Numbered from the stretch's first letter, positions 10,354 through 18,391 are shown. The stretch is 64,000 bases of DNA from Rhizobium sp. WSM4643 (GCF_025152745.1 NZ_CP104041.1:558001-622000), one strand, 5' to 3'. Translations and numbers: made by a program. The notes: generated from the letters alone by a model not told the origin.

Positions 10354-10401
10354 GAACCCGCTCCAAAGTCGACGGCATCAGGGTAAAGCCATCGGACATG
10401 T

Positions 10402-10683
10402 TCAGGTCAGCTTTGCCACGAGCTTGGCATAGTCCGAAAACGTCAACCGTTCGCCTTTCCTGCCTGCTTCCTCGGCGAGCTGCAGCACACGGATGGGGAA
10501 CAGGATCGCTGCGCGGTTAGCATCCGACAGTTCATGGTCGTCGTCCTCCTCGATTGCTTTCGTGGCTTTCGAGAGCGCGGCATTGAGTTCTCCGCTGGTA
10601 AGCAGTTCCTTCTCGACGATCGCATCACATATCGACGCCATGGCCATGATCAGGCCCTTGAGCTGGAGGTTGGCCGTATTCAT
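10402..10683 (-). CDS. Small hypothetical protein (93 aa)
   Basis: An acidic, helical 93-residue protein (ICDAIVEKELLTSGELNAAL; KAIEEDDDHELSDANRAAIL) with no signal peptide or membrane segment. I do not recognise a family. Composition and codon use look genuinely coding. An SD-like CGGAG lies close to the ATG. It precedes the siderophore-type operon on the same strand, but 264 bp and two hairpins separate them. Confidence 0.6.
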   Translation of the reverse strand: MNTANLQLKGLIMAMASICDAIVEKELLTSGELNAALSKATKAIEEDDDHELSDANRAAILFPIRVLQLAEEAGRKGERLTFSDYAKLVAKLT

Positions 10684-10761
10684 GAGAACTCCGAGGAAAC
10701 GAGAGGACCTATTATGGTGACGCTCCGGCGCCTCGCCGATTGCGCCGGGGATATTGCTACG

Positions 10762-11214
10762 TCAGTCCGTTTGAACCGGTCGGATCGAGTCGATAGTGAC
10801 TACACCGTCGACGATCCCGCGCGTGACATCGCGCCTGTTCCGATCGATCTCGATGACAGTGTAGAGCTTGTCGTCCCGAAAGGCGCTGGCATTGACCGTC
10901 GTCACATCCTCGGCGGGAGCCGCATCCACTTCCATGAAGTCGAGTTCGCCCGCCGCTGCGACGATCCTGGCGTCACCCGGCGTTCTGGCGGCGACGACGA
11001 TGGTGCCATGTCCGGGGGAATTGTCCCATCGCGGATCGTCGGGTGCGGCGATCGGCTCCAACCGGTAGATGTTGAGCATCTCACTGCCAGCGTCGGGCGA
11101 CGCTTGCGCAGCCGCATCCCTAATTTGCGCCTGGCTCTCGACCGACTTTCCGAAGGTGGTCTGGCTGGTCGCGTTGTTGATCTCTTCCTTGCCTGTCCTC
11201 GAGACGTTCGACAT
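10762..11214 (-). CDS. Hypothetical protein (150 aa) behind an EcfG-type promoter
   Basis: A 150-residue soluble protein of unknown function. The N-terminal third is polar and probably disordered (NNATSQTTFGKSVESQAQ). The rest is more ordered, with a repeated feel of short strands (HGTIVVAARTPGDARIVAAA; LYTVIEIDRNRRD). The start at 11214 has GGAGAG 5 bp upstream; the in-frame ATG at 11226 overlaps that ribosome-binding site. A general-stress promoter match ends 25 bp before the start, so stress induction is likely. Confidence 0.65.
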   Translation of the reverse strand: MSNVSRTGKEEINNATSQTTFGKSVESQAQIRDAAAQASPDAGSEMLNIYRLEPIAAPDDPRWDNSPGHGTIVVAARTPGDARIVAAAGELDFMEVDAAPAEDVTTVNASAFRDDKLYTVIEIDRNRRDVTRGIVDGVVTIDSIRPVQTD

Positions 11215-11238
11215 GTCGCTCTCCATTGTCAGGACGGA

Positions 11239-11264
11239 AACGACAGCCGGCAGGCAAGTGTTCC
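11239..11264 (-). promoter_or_regulatory. EcfG-type general-stress promoter
   Basis: On the minus strand GGAAC (11264-11260) is followed after 17 bp by CGTT (11242-11239), matching the alphaproteobacterial EcfG/RpoE2 consensus GGAAC-N16/17-CGTT. It sits 25 bp before the 150-aa gene start, a natural leader length. Confidence 0.65.
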
Positions 11265-11389
11265 CCCGCGCACGAAAAACCGCAAATTCCGGCCAGACGG
11301 TTTCCGGCGCGCATTTTCGATACCTGCAACTATCGGGCTCATTTTAAGCGCTGAATTATGATAAGCTGTGTACGGGACGGCCCATAGCA

Positions 11390-12044
11390 ATTTCCGAGTT
11401 GAGCGCTGCCTCGAACCTGACGGCGCAGGTGCGCAATATCGCCGACTCACGGTCGCCGTTGCGAATGGCGATCTTTCCAAGAAGATCACCGTTGACGTGC
11501 GCGGCGAAATCCTGCAGCTCAAGGAAGCGATCAACACCATGGTCGACCAGCTCAGGTCCTTCGCCTCGGAAGTGACGCGCGTCGGCCGCGAGGTCGGCAC
11601 CGAAGGCAAGCTCGGCGGGCAGGCTCTGGTGTCCGGGGTGGCAGGCACCTGGAAAGGACCTGACCGATTCCGTTAATGCCATGTGCGGCAACCTCACGGC
11701 CCAGGTCCGTAATATCGCCCAGGTGACCACGGCCGTGGCACGCGGCAATGCACCTGCCGCAAGAGGCATCTTCCGCTTCCCAGGCTTTGGAATTCTTTGC
11801 CGACGGACAGGGTTGCGATCTCGTCATCACCGATCATGCCATGCCGGGCATGACGGGCGCTGAGCTTGCGCGCCACCTTCGCTCCTCCTTTCCAGGCCTG
11901 CCCATCATCCTTGCCTCGGGCTATGCCGAGTTTTCCGAAGACCATGGCCCCGGCCGGATGCTGCGGATGAAGAAACCATTCACGCAGGAACAGCTTCAGG
12001 CGGCGATGGATCAGGCTCTCTCGGGCAAAGTCGCGGCGGGCTGA
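11390..12044 (+). pseudogene. Remnant of a multi-HAMP hybrid sensor kinase with C-terminal receiver
   Basis: Three reading frames hold consecutive pieces of one protein. First [11 protein letters not shown] (about 11415-11450), then in another frame [20 protein letters not shown] through [10 protein letters not shown]...GTWK, then after an extra base near 11656-11664 [18 protein letters not shown] (to about 11745). Such repeated HAMP units are typical of very large rhizobial hybrid kinases. The sequence then jumps to a receiver domain ([26 protein letters not shown]) ending at 12044. The missing middle (further HAMPs, histidine kinase core) implies a large deletion plus at least two frameshifts. 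No function is expected, though the receiver stub at 11748-12044 is an open frame of 98 codons. Confidence 0.85.
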
Positions 12045-12089
12045 CAGTCGAAGTGCCGGCGCCGCAATTTCGGGTCGCAGTCAAGGCGG

Positions 12090-12132
12090 TTGACGGCAGT
12101 TTTATTTGTCCAGGTTATCAAAAACTGATAAC
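12090..12132 (+). promoter_or_regulatory. parDE promoter with overlapping operator palindrome
   Basis: A -35 like TTGACG (12090-12095), a 17-bp spacer and a -10 like GGTTAT (12113-12118) overlap the inverted repeat GTTATCA-N5-TGATAAC (12114-12132). Antitoxins of this class normally repress their own promoter, and a palindrome across the -10 is the expected arrangement. Confidence 0.65.
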
Positions 12133-12156
12133 ATGGCTTCGATGAAAGGTATTGCC

Positions 12157-12414
12157 ATGCCCTCCAGCTATAATATCGGGCCTCGCTATGAAGGCTTTGT
12201 CCGTGAGCTTGTTGAAAGTGGACGCTATGCCAGCGCCAGCGAAGTCATGCGTGATAGCCTCCGCTTGCTGGAACAGCGGGAGGAAATTCGCGCGCTTGAA
12301 CTGGAAAAACTCAAGCGGGAATATGCCGAAGGTAAAGCCAGCGGCGAACCCGAAGAGATTGACCCTGCGGCCTTCCTGCAAGAACTGAAAGCAGAACGCG
12401 CAGTTCGTGGCTAA
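12157..12414 (+). CDS. parD: ParD-family antitoxin
   Basis: An 85-residue ribbon-helix-helix antitoxin of the CC2985/ParD family, with the family N-terminus SYNIGPRYEGFVRELVESGR, then YASASEVMRDSLRLLEQREE and an acidic, flexible C-terminus that would wrap the toxin. The ATG at 12157 is chosen for AAAGG 8 bp upstream and for family length; in-frame starts at 12106-12142 would overlap the operator or add non-family residues. It overlaps parE by 8 bp, typical for coupled antitoxin-first modules. Confidence 0.88.
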   Translation: MPSSYNIGPRYEGFVRELVESGRYASASEVMRDSLRLLEQREEIRALELEKLKREYAEGKASGEPEEIDPAAFLQELKAERAVRG

Positions 12415-12697
12415 ATATAAGTTGTCTCCGCGTGCCCAGCGCCAGATGCGCGATATCTGGCGCAATATCGCCGTTCACAATGAACTGGATGCCGACAGGC
12501 TCCTGCAAAAACTTTTCGACAAGTTCGAACTGGTCGCCGCTCATCCCGAAATGGGGCCTGCGCGCCCGGAAATCAGCCCCGCGGCCCGATTGCTTATCGA
12601 GGGGCGCTACATCGCCGTCTATGAGCCCACCAATTACGGCGCCGAAATTGTCGTGGTCGTACATGGAATGCGCGAGCCAGCGACCTGGCTCGACTGA
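12407..12697 (+). CDS. parE: ParE/RelE-superfamily toxin
   Basis: A 96-residue ParE-type toxin (KLSPRAQRQMRDIWRNIA; AAHPEMGPARPEI; IEGRYIAVYEP; VVVVHGMREPATWL). ParE members poison DNA gyrase; related RelE members cleave mRNA at the ribosome. The sequence favours ParE by its helical hairpin and C-terminal HGMR motif. It starts at GTG 12407 inside the last codons of parD, so its translation depends on the antitoxin. It appears intact. Confidence 0.87.
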   Translation: MAKYKLSPRAQRQMRDIWRNIAVHNELDADRLLQKLFDKFELVAAHPEMGPARPEISPAARLLIEGRYIAVYEPTNYGAEIVVVVHGMREPATWLD

Positions 12698-12822
12698 CCC
12701 AGACTTCTATGTTTCGGTGAATGGTGACAGCGGCCGCTTTCGCGCGTCCGCTTGCTGACGAAACTTTTTGCTCCCGCAAAAGTTACCCAAATCCCATCCC
12801 CGATTTCATCGAAGGCCTTCCT

Positions 12823-14592
12823 TTGACCCAAATGACGTTCGGCCCCGCATTCACCGAAACGGGCATTCTGTTTCGCCTCTGGGCTCCCTTGCATGAAAGC
12901 GTGTCGCTGAAACTCGAAGGCGCTGATCCGCGGCCGATGCAGGCGGTCGGAAACGGCTGGCACCACTATACGGTCGCGGATGCCAGTGTCGGTACCCGCT
13001 ATCGCTTCGTCCTGCCGGACGGTCTCGAAATTCCCGATCCCGCCTCGCGGTTTCAGCCGCAGGATGTGCACGGGCCGAGCGAAGTGGTCGACCTTTCCTT
13101 CTATCGCTGGAAGACGATCGACTGGGCGGGTCGGCCTTGGGAAGAGATGGTCATCTACGAGATGCATATCGGCTGCTTCACGCCGGAGGGTAGTTTCAAG
13201 GCGGCAATCGAGCATCTCGACTATCTGCAGCAGCTGGGCGTCACGGCACTGCAGATCATGCCGCTTAGTGAATTCCCCGGACGTTACAGCTGGGGTTATG
13301 ATGGCGTGCTTCCCTATGCTCCGGACCGCAGCTACGGCCGGCCGGAAGATTTCATGGCGCTGGTGGACGCAGCGCACCAGCGCGGCGTCTCGGTTTTCCT
13401 GGACGTGGTCTACAATCACTTCGGGCCGGACGGCAATTATATCCCGGCCTATGCGCCACTCTTTACCGATCATCACAAGACGCCCTGGGGCAACGGCATC
13501 AACTACGACGGCGACGGATCTAAGATGATCCGCGAATTCATCATCGAAAACGCCATCTACTGGGTCACCGAATTCAGGCTCGACGGTTTCCGCTTCGATG
13601 CCGTCCACGCCATCAAGGACGACAGCGCGGAGCATTTGCTTCATGCGCTTGCCCGGCGTGTCAGGGCCGCGGCGGGCGACCGGCATGTTCATCTGATCGT
13701 CGAAAACGAGGAGAACGACAGCGACCTGTTGCAGCGTGACGAAAACGGGGAAGTGAGGCTGTTCACCGCCCAGTGGAATGACGATGTCCACCATGTGCTG
13801 CATATCACCGCCACGGGCGAAACCTTCGGCTATTATGCCGATTACGCCGGTGACGCCGGCAAGCTCGGCCGGGCGCTGGCGGAAGGCTTCGTGTTTCAGG
13901 GGGAACACATGCCCTACCGCGGTGGAAGCCGCGGCAGGCCGAGCGGCCACCTCCCGCCCACCGCTTTCATCTCCTTCATCCAGAACCATGACCAGATCGG
14001 CAACAGGGCGCTGGGGGACCGGATACTTGCTTCGAGCCCTGCCGATGTCGTCAAGGCCGTCGTCGCCATCTACCTGCTGGCGCCGGAGATCCCGATGCTG
14101 TTCATGGGCGAGGAATGGGGCGCCAAAGAGCCTTTCCCTTTCTTCTGCGATTTCGACGAGGACTTGAACGAGAAGGTCAGGAAGGGCCGTCGCGAGGAGC
14201 TCTCCCGTTTGCCGGGATTCGACGCCAACGATCTTCTCGACCCGACGGCGCCATCGACCTTCGCCGCCGCCAAGCTGGACTGGTCGAAACTCACCTCTTC
14301 CGAGATCCTTGATTTTTACAGGACGCTTCTCGACCTTCGACACCGAAGGATCGTGCCTTTGCTCAAAGGCGCCGGCGCCGGAAACGCGGTCTATCGCTCG
14401 GCGGGAAGCGCGCTCTCGGTGGATTGGAGCCTGGCGCAAAACCGACGTCTTCATCTGCACGCCAACCTCGGCGCCGAGACGGCGCCGCTCGTCTCGGAGC
14501 GAGACGACGGCGAGACGATCTTCCGTCTCGGCGGCAGCGATGGTGGCAATCTCGCGCCCTGGACGGTGATCTGGAGCATCAGCGAGGCTTGA
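12823..14592 (+). CDS. treZ: Malto-oligosyltrehalose trehalohydrolase
   Basis: A GH13 enzyme of about 589 residues that releases trehalose from malto-oligosyltrehalose made by TreY. It begins FGPAFTETGILFRLWAP (E-set domain), followed by the barrel with FLDVVYNHFGPDGNY (region I), FRFDAVHAI (II, nucleophile Asp), IVENEEND (III, acid/base Glu) and FIQNHDQIGNR (IV). TTG 12823 is preferred: GAAGG lies 7 bp upstream. ATG 12832 is the alternative, and the longer frame to 12721 adds non-family residues. treY is not in this window. malQ follows 29 bp downstream. Confidence 0.93.
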   Translation: MTQMTFGPAFTETGILFRLWAPLHESVSLKLEGADPRPMQAVGNGWHHYTVADASVGTRYRFVLPDGLEIPDPASRFQPQDVHGPSEVVDLSFYRWKTIDWAGRPWEEMVIYEMHIGCFTPEGSFKAAIEHLDYLQQLGVTALQIMPLSEFPGRYSWGYDGVLPYAPDRSYGRPEDFMALVDAAHQRGVSVFLDVVYNHFGPDGNYIPAYAPLFTDHHKTPWGNGINYDGDGSKMIREFIIENAIYWVTEFRLDGFRFDAVHAIKDDSAEHLLHALARRVRAAAGDRHVHLIVENEENDSDLLQRDENGEVRLFTAQWNDDVHHVLHITATGETFGYYADYAGDAGKLGRALAEGFVFQGEHMPYRGGSRGRPSGHLPPTAFISFIQNHDQIGNRALGDRILASSPADVVKAVVAIYLLAPEIPMLFMGEEWGAKEPFPFFCDFDEDLNEKVRKGRREELSRLPGFDANDLLDPTAPSTFAAAKLDWSKLTSSEILDFYRTLLDLRHRRIVPLLKGAGAGNAVYRSAGSALSVDWSLAQNRRLHLHANLGAETAPLVSERDDGETIFRLGGSDGGNLAPWTVIWSISEA

Positions 14593-14621
14593 TGGCGCGC
14601 TGACAGGAAGGCGATCGAACG

Positions 14622-16529
14622 ATGAAATCTGCTGACCTCGACAAGCTCGCCCGCCGGCACGGCATCGGCCTGACCAGGCCCAGTCCCGACAATCAGGAGG
14701 TGGCGATATCAGGCGAGACCAAACGCAAGATCCTTCAGGCACTGAAGATCGACTTGGCGGGAGCGGCTGATCACGAGATCGGTGCGCCGCGGCGGCAGCC
14801 TGCGGCCAAGAAGATCGCCAGGTCATTTCTGCCGGATTTCCTTTCCAACACGCCGGTCTGGGGCATAAGCCTGCAGCTTTACGAACTCCGTTCGGCACGT
14901 AACTGGGGCATAGGAGACTTCGAGGATCTCTCGGATATGGCGGATCTCGCGGGATCGCTGGGCGCCGATTTCATCGGCCTCACCCCGCTTCACGCGCCGT
15001 TTCTCGCCGATCCCGAGCGTTGCAGTCCCTACGAGCCCTCGAGCCGCCAGCATCTCAACCCACTCTATGTCGCGGTCGACCGGTTGCCGGGTTTTGCCTG
15101 TGACCCGGAACTCGAACGGAAATTGGCAAGCCTTCGCCAAACCGATCTCGTCGACTACGTCGGCGTCGCAGAGATCAAGCTGAAGGCTCTTCGCGATCTC
15201 TGGCCGGTCTGGCGAAGGCGCAGCGTGATCGACGAGGCTTATGATCCGGCTGATTTCGATGCCTTCGTCGCGCAAGGAGGAAACAGCTTGCGGCTGCACG
15301 CGCTTTTCGAATGCCTGTCGTTTTCCATGGTCGAGCGGGGGGCGGGCGCTGGCTGGCAACGGTGGCCGGCGGATTTCCAGCGCTTTGACAGCGCAGCCGT
15401 CGCCGAATTCGAGCGTGGACACGCGGACGATGTGCGCTTTCACATGTGGTTGCAATGGCTCGCCCATCGGCAGCTGATGCAGGCAGCGGACCGGGCGCGG
15501 AAGGCCGGCCTGCGGATCGGACTCTATCTCGATCTTGCCGTCGGGGAGGCGGTCGACGGCTCGGCGACATGGAGCGAGCCGTATATCTATCTCTCGAAGG
15601 CCACGATCGGCAGCCCACCCGATCCCTTCGCCATAGATGGACAGGACTGGCACCTCGCTGGGTACCTGCCTTCCGCGATCGCGGCAGGAGAAATGTCGCC
15701 TTTCCGGCGCATGGTGAGCGCTGCCATGCGCTATGCGGGCGCCATTCGTATCGACCACGCCGCAGCGCTTCGCCGCCTCTTCCTGGTGCCATTGGGCAGC
15801 AAACCAGACGACGGCGCTTATGTCCGCTATCCCCAGGATCGGCTCCTGCAGATCCTCGCAGAAGTGTCCGCCGAGCATCGGTGCCTCGTCATCGGAGAAG
15901 ACCTGGGACTGATCCCCAAGGGATTGCAGGACGATCTGGCGGCAGCCCACATTCTCTCCTACCGCATCCTTTCCTATGAACAGGACGAGAAGGGCTTCAA
16001 GCCGGCGGACACCTATCCCGTGCTCGCTTTGGCCTGCATTTCGACGCACGACCACCGGACCCTTGCCGGTTGGTGGCGCGGCGCCGACATTCAGGACCGG
16101 TGCGATCACGGCATCGTGCCGCCGGATCTTACCGAAAGACATCTCGAACATCGTAAGCGCGAGCGGAGAAGCCTGAAGGCGGCGCTCAAGGCGGCCGGCC
16201 TCGACCTGCCCGCTGGGCTTACCGCGCGGGGAAGTCGGGAGGCGCTGCGGGAACTGACCGTCAGCGCCTATCGCTTCATTGCCAGGACTCCATCGCTTCT
16301 CGCCGCAGTGCGTCTTGCCGATCTCACCGACGAGAAAAAGCCGACCAATATTCCAGGCACGAGCGACAGCTATCCGAACTGGAGGCCGAAGCTATCGGTG
16401 TTGCTCGAGGATATGACGTCGAGTCCGCTACTCAAGCGCGTAACGGCGGCGATGGGAGAAGAAAGGCCGCAAAATCGAGGGGCGAGGGAACGAATAGCAG
16501 ATGGGCGGATTCTGAATAGGCAAGGATGA
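14622..16529 (+). CDS. malQ: 4-alpha-glucanotransferase (amylomaltase, GH77)
   Basis: A 635-residue GH77 enzyme that transfers glucan segments between malto-oligosaccharides. Motifs are LQLYELRSARNWGIGDF (N-terminal), GLYLDLAVG (region I), IRIDHAAAL with the nucleophile Asp (II), VIGEDLG with the acid/base Glu (III) and STHDHRTLAGWW (IV). Length is normal. It lies 29 bp behind treZ and probably supplies or trims the oligomers used for trehalose formation and glycogen turnover. A small gene starts at its stop codon. Confidence 0.95.
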   Translation: MKSADLDKLARRHGIGLTRPSPDNQEVAISGETKRKILQALKIDLAGAADHEIGAPRRQPAAKKIARSFLPDFLSNTPVWGISLQLYELRSARNWGIGDFEDLSDMADLAGSLGADFIGLTPLHAPFLADPERCSPYEPSSRQHLNPLYVAVDRLPGFACDPELERKLASLRQTDLVDYVGVAEIKLKALRDLWPVWRRRSVIDEAYDPADFDAFVAQGGNSLRLHALFECLSFSMVERGAGAGWQRWPADFQRFDSAAVAEFERGHADDVRFHMWLQWLAHRQLMQAADRARKAGLRIGLYLDLAVGEAVDGSATWSEPYIYLSKATIGSPPDPFAIDGQDWHLAGYLPSAIAAGEMSPFRRMVSAAMRYAGAIRIDHAAALRRLFLVPLGSKPDDGAYVRYPQDRLLQILAEVSAEHRCLVIGEDLGLIPKGLQDDLAAAHILSYRILSYEQDEKGFKPADTYPVLALACISTHDHRTLAGWWRGADIQDRCDHGIVPPDLTERHLEHRKRERRSLKAALKAAGLDLPAGLTARGSREALRELTVSAYRFIARTPSLLAAVRLADLTDEKKPTNIPGTSDSYPNWRPKLSVLLEDMTSSPLLKRVTAAMGEERPQNRGARERIADGRILNRQG

Positions 16530-16540
16530 GGATCCTCGAG

Positions 16541-16741
16541 ATGATTTCTAAGAAACAGCTGGTCGAAGTCGCCGTAGATACCGAAGAAGGGCGAATTGCG
16601 CTGGGCATCATGAACGCCAAACAGGCGATCGCGCTTCCTGATGAACTCGATGTGGAGGTTTCACATCCCGATCATGAGCCGGGCAAAACCGATCACTTCA
16701 TCCATAAGGACGAACTGCGCAGGCATCTGGACAAATCGTAG
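16541..16741 (+). CDS. Small hypothetical protein (66 aa)
   Basis: A 66-residue protein (MISKKQLVEVAVDTEEGRIA; ELDVEVSHPDHEPGK; C-terminal DELRRHLDKS) with no recognised domain. The ATG at 16541 has AGGA about 8 bp upstream; an in-frame ATG at 16526 overlaps the malQ stop and would add five residues. Probably the third gene of the treZ-malQ unit. Function unknown. Confidence 0.5.
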   Translation: MISKKQLVEVAVDTEEGRIALGIMNAKQAIALPDELDVEVSHPDHEPGKTDHFIHKDELRRHLDKS

Positions 16742-16779
16742 GAACACCCGCCCTTGCTGTCGCGATTTGTTTTTCAGGC

Positions 16780-16804
16780 GGAACCTCCGCGGGTTTTGAT
16801 TGTT
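16780..16804 (+). promoter_or_regulatory. EcfG-type general-stress promoter
   Basis: GGAAC at 16780-16784, then 17 bp, then GTT at 16802-16804 (GGAAC-N18-TT). It lies about 30 bp before the 71-aa gene at 16833 and would drive the small-protein series that follows. Confidence 0.6.
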
Positions 16805-16832
16805 TGACCTGATAACCGAAGGGAGAAAGACT

Positions 16833-17048
16833 ATGGCAAATGCCGACCGAAAACATATTGGCGCCGGAGCGAAGGGGAAGGGCGACGGCAGCGGCGCGAT
16901 GACCAATCTCGACGAGGAGCAGCTTCGCGAAAACATGGTCCTTTCCAACCGCGACAAGGCCCGGCACTCCAAGGAGCGCGGCCTCGACAGCAAGACGGTC
17001 CAGACTGAGCAATATTCAGATCACAGCGCCAATCGAGATCCTGAATGA
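16833..17048 (+). CDS. Small hydrophilic protein (71 aa), probably stress-induced
   Basis: A 71-residue, glycine/lysine-rich and probably disordered protein (KHIGAGAKGKGDGSGAM; NRDKARHSKERGLDSK). The start at 16833 has GGGAG 8-9 bp upstream. An EcfG-type promoter match directly precedes it. The composition recalls hydrophilin-like or general-stress small proteins, but I do not recognise a named family. Next gene begins 10 bp downstream. Confidence 0.6.
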   Translation: MANADRKHIGAGAKGKGDGSGAMTNLDEEQLRENMVLSNRDKARHSKERGLDSKTVQTEQYSDHSANRDPE

Positions 17049-17058
17049 GGAGACGTTG

Positions 17059-17244
17059 ATGAGCAGCAGGTTACCCCCCGTTCCAGCCGAGAATGTCAGC
17101 GGCAAGGGCGTCGCTGGCAAGCGAGCGAGGACCAGTGCTGACGATGCCGAAATGGCAAGCAGCGCTGAAAACCCCGACAAGAAGGGGCAGCAAGGCAATA
17201 GCAAGATCAATACGACCCATCAGGGTAACCAGCAGGACCGGTAG
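17059..17244 (+). CDS. Small hydrophilic protein (61 aa)
   Basis: A 61-residue, low-complexity polar protein (ENVSGKGVAGKRARTSADDA; HQGNQQDR C-terminus), probably unstructured. GAGGAG at 17046-17051 supports the ATG at 17059. Nothing identifies a function. It lies between two other small polar proteins on the same strand and probably shares their transcript. Confidence 0.5.
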   Translation: MSSRLPPVPAENVSGKGVAGKRARTSADDAEMASSAENPDKKGQQGNSKINTTHQGNQQDR

Positions 17245-17253
17245 GAGGCATCG

Positions 17254-17442
17254 ATGTCTACATCGAAGAAGAGCCCGTCGACCATCCGTCAGGGTGGCCC
17301 CGGCGCATCGCATGAAAACGCAAAGGCTCCGCTCGAAATACCCAAGCGGCGGCAGAGCCCGGACAGGCGCACGCAAAGCAAGGTCTCAGGCGGTGGCGGT
17401 GAGCATGATCGCCATCACAGCCACGACCCGCAGCGAAAGTGA
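17254..17442 (+). CDS. Small basic His/Ser-rich protein (62 aa)
   Basis: A 62-residue, basic, disordered-looking protein ending in a His-rich tail (GEHDRHHSHDPQRK). A strong AGGAGG (17245-17250) precedes the ATG, which is the best evidence that it is real. The tail could bind metal or nucleic acid (speculative). It starts 9 bp after the preceding small gene. Confidence 0.5.
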   Translation: MSTSKKSPSTIRQGGPGASHENAKAPLEIPKRRQSPDRRTQSKVSGGGGEHDRHHSHDPQRK

Positions 17443-17526
17443 GCGGCAGCCGCAGCGGTGGAAACTGATCGGCGGAAGGCACGAGGTCCTTCCGCACAAC
17501 ATGACCAATATGATGGAACACAGACC

Positions 17527-17688
17527 ATGACGACCGCATTCATTCTTGTTGCATTGGCTCTCATCGTCATCTTCGCCGGCCCGACATTGCTGTTTATCTG
17601 TGTCGGCTATGCCGACTATATGCTTGAGCGGCGCAAACATCTGATTGCGCTGAAGCACGCAGTGAAGCGTCGCAGCGATGAGCTGTAG
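17527..17688 (+). CDS. Small single-span membrane protein (53 aa)
   Basis: A 53-residue protein with one N-terminal hydrophobic segment (ILVALALIVIFAGPTLLFIC) followed by a basic cytoplasmic tail (LERRKHLIALKHAVKRR). It should sit in the inner membrane. The ribosome-binding site is weak. A strong hairpin begins at its stop codon, suggesting the end of the small-gene transcript. Confidence 0.45.
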   Translation: MTTAFILVALALIVIFAGPTLLFICVGYADYMLERRKHLIALKHAVKRRSDEL

Positions 17689-17712
17689 CGGCAGCGGCGT
17701 CCGCCGCTGCCG
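17689..17712. terminator. Strong GC hairpin after the small membrane protein
   Basis: CGGCAGCGGC (17689-17698), a 4-nt loop and GCCGCTGCCG (17703-17712): a perfect 10-bp stem immediately after the TAG stop. There is no T-run, so it may be a transcript-stabilising end or a non-canonical terminator. Confidence 0.5.
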
Positions 17713-17981
17713 ACTCGTCCTTGCGCCGGCACCGCTGGGACGCTGATGCTGCGTTCGGGTTGTTCTTAGTCCCTCGTGCAAATCCTATTCTTTCATCAGT
17801 GCGATTCCTGATTTAATACCGCTGACAAGTCCCAGCGCCTTGGCGCCCTTACGATTGTCGATTGGCTGCGCCAGTCAGCAATCCGCAACAGCGTATCTCC
17901 TTTGCTGACCGAGCTACGCGATGACGGGGTTGTTCCGGTTCAATCGGGAGCCTCGCCTGTCTCATGTCTCAGGCAAATTCT
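17713..17981. other. Intergenic stretch without recognised gene
   Basis: Together with the hairpin before it and the promoter after it, this is a ~370-bp gap between small genes. I see no convincing ORF, RNA gene or repeat here. Confidence 0.4.
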
Positions 17982-18007
17982 GGAACAAATGTCCCTCAAG
18001 CCTGGTT
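17982..18007 (+). promoter_or_regulatory. EcfG-type general-stress promoter
   Basis: GGAAC at 17982-17986 and GTT at 18005-18007 (GGAAC-N19-TT), about 55 bp before the lipoprotein start at 18061. The last base of a C before GTT is G here, so the match is slightly weaker than the others. Confidence 0.5.
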
Positions 18008-18060
18008 ACCTTGGCGAAAGACGAGCAACACTCGGGGGACAGGAAGAAGTGAAGGTTCCG

Positions 18061-18351
18061 ATGCAGCTAAGGATAGGATTTGCGCTGGTTTTCGCCCTTG
18101 TGCTGACAAGCTGCACGACGAGTGTAGGCGGTTATTCGTCGTCAGGCCTCGCTCCCATTCCTGGCAGCATCACTTATGGTGGCCAGCCCCGCACCAAGTT
18201 GACGAAGTCGCCCGCAGGTTCATCCTTCCCGCACACCTTCACCGATCAATGGGGACGCGAGGTTGAGGAAATCTACGTCATCCGACCCGACAGGAGCTTG
18301 CTTATCGCGGAGCGCCATTACCGCCCGGTTTTCTCGCTCGACGACGACTAA
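18061..18351 (+). CDS. Small lipoprotein (96 aa)
   Basis: A 96-residue lipoprotein: short basic N-terminus, hydrophobic core and lipobox LTSC near residue 18, then a Ser/Gly linker (VGGYSSSG) and a small folded part (FPHTFTDQWGREVEEIYVIR; LIAERHYRPVF). The mature protein should be lipid-anchored in the envelope. ATG 18061 has GAAGG 5 bp upstream. An EcfG promoter match precedes it. No family assigned. Confidence 0.65.
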   Translation: MQLRIGFALVFALVLTSCTTSVGGYSSSGLAPIPGSITYGGQPRTKLTKSPAGSSFPHTFTDQWGREVEEIYVIRPDRSLLIAERHYRPVFSLDDD

Positions 18352-18391
18352 AACGAGCAGTTGCCTTGAGAGATTAGGAAGGAGAATGATC

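Noticed and set aside
10201..10400. Cobalamin riboswitch upstream of the FecCD-type importer
   Set aside because: The B12 box and the other conserved loops could not be found on the minus strand; only simple hairpins are visible.
12634..14898. Very long minus-strand frame (about 750 codons) opposite treZ
   Set aside because: It is an antisense frame of a high-GC gene; no start signal, and treZ on the plus strand has every catalytic motif.
16741..16767. Additional GGAAC at 16741-16745 as an EcfG -35
   Set aside because: The nearest TT is 20 bp away, outside the 18-19-bp spacing; the box at 16780 fits instead.
17515..17540. GGAAC-N19-TT before the 53-aa membrane protein
   Set aside because: The -10 would lie inside the coding sequence, so it is probably a chance match.
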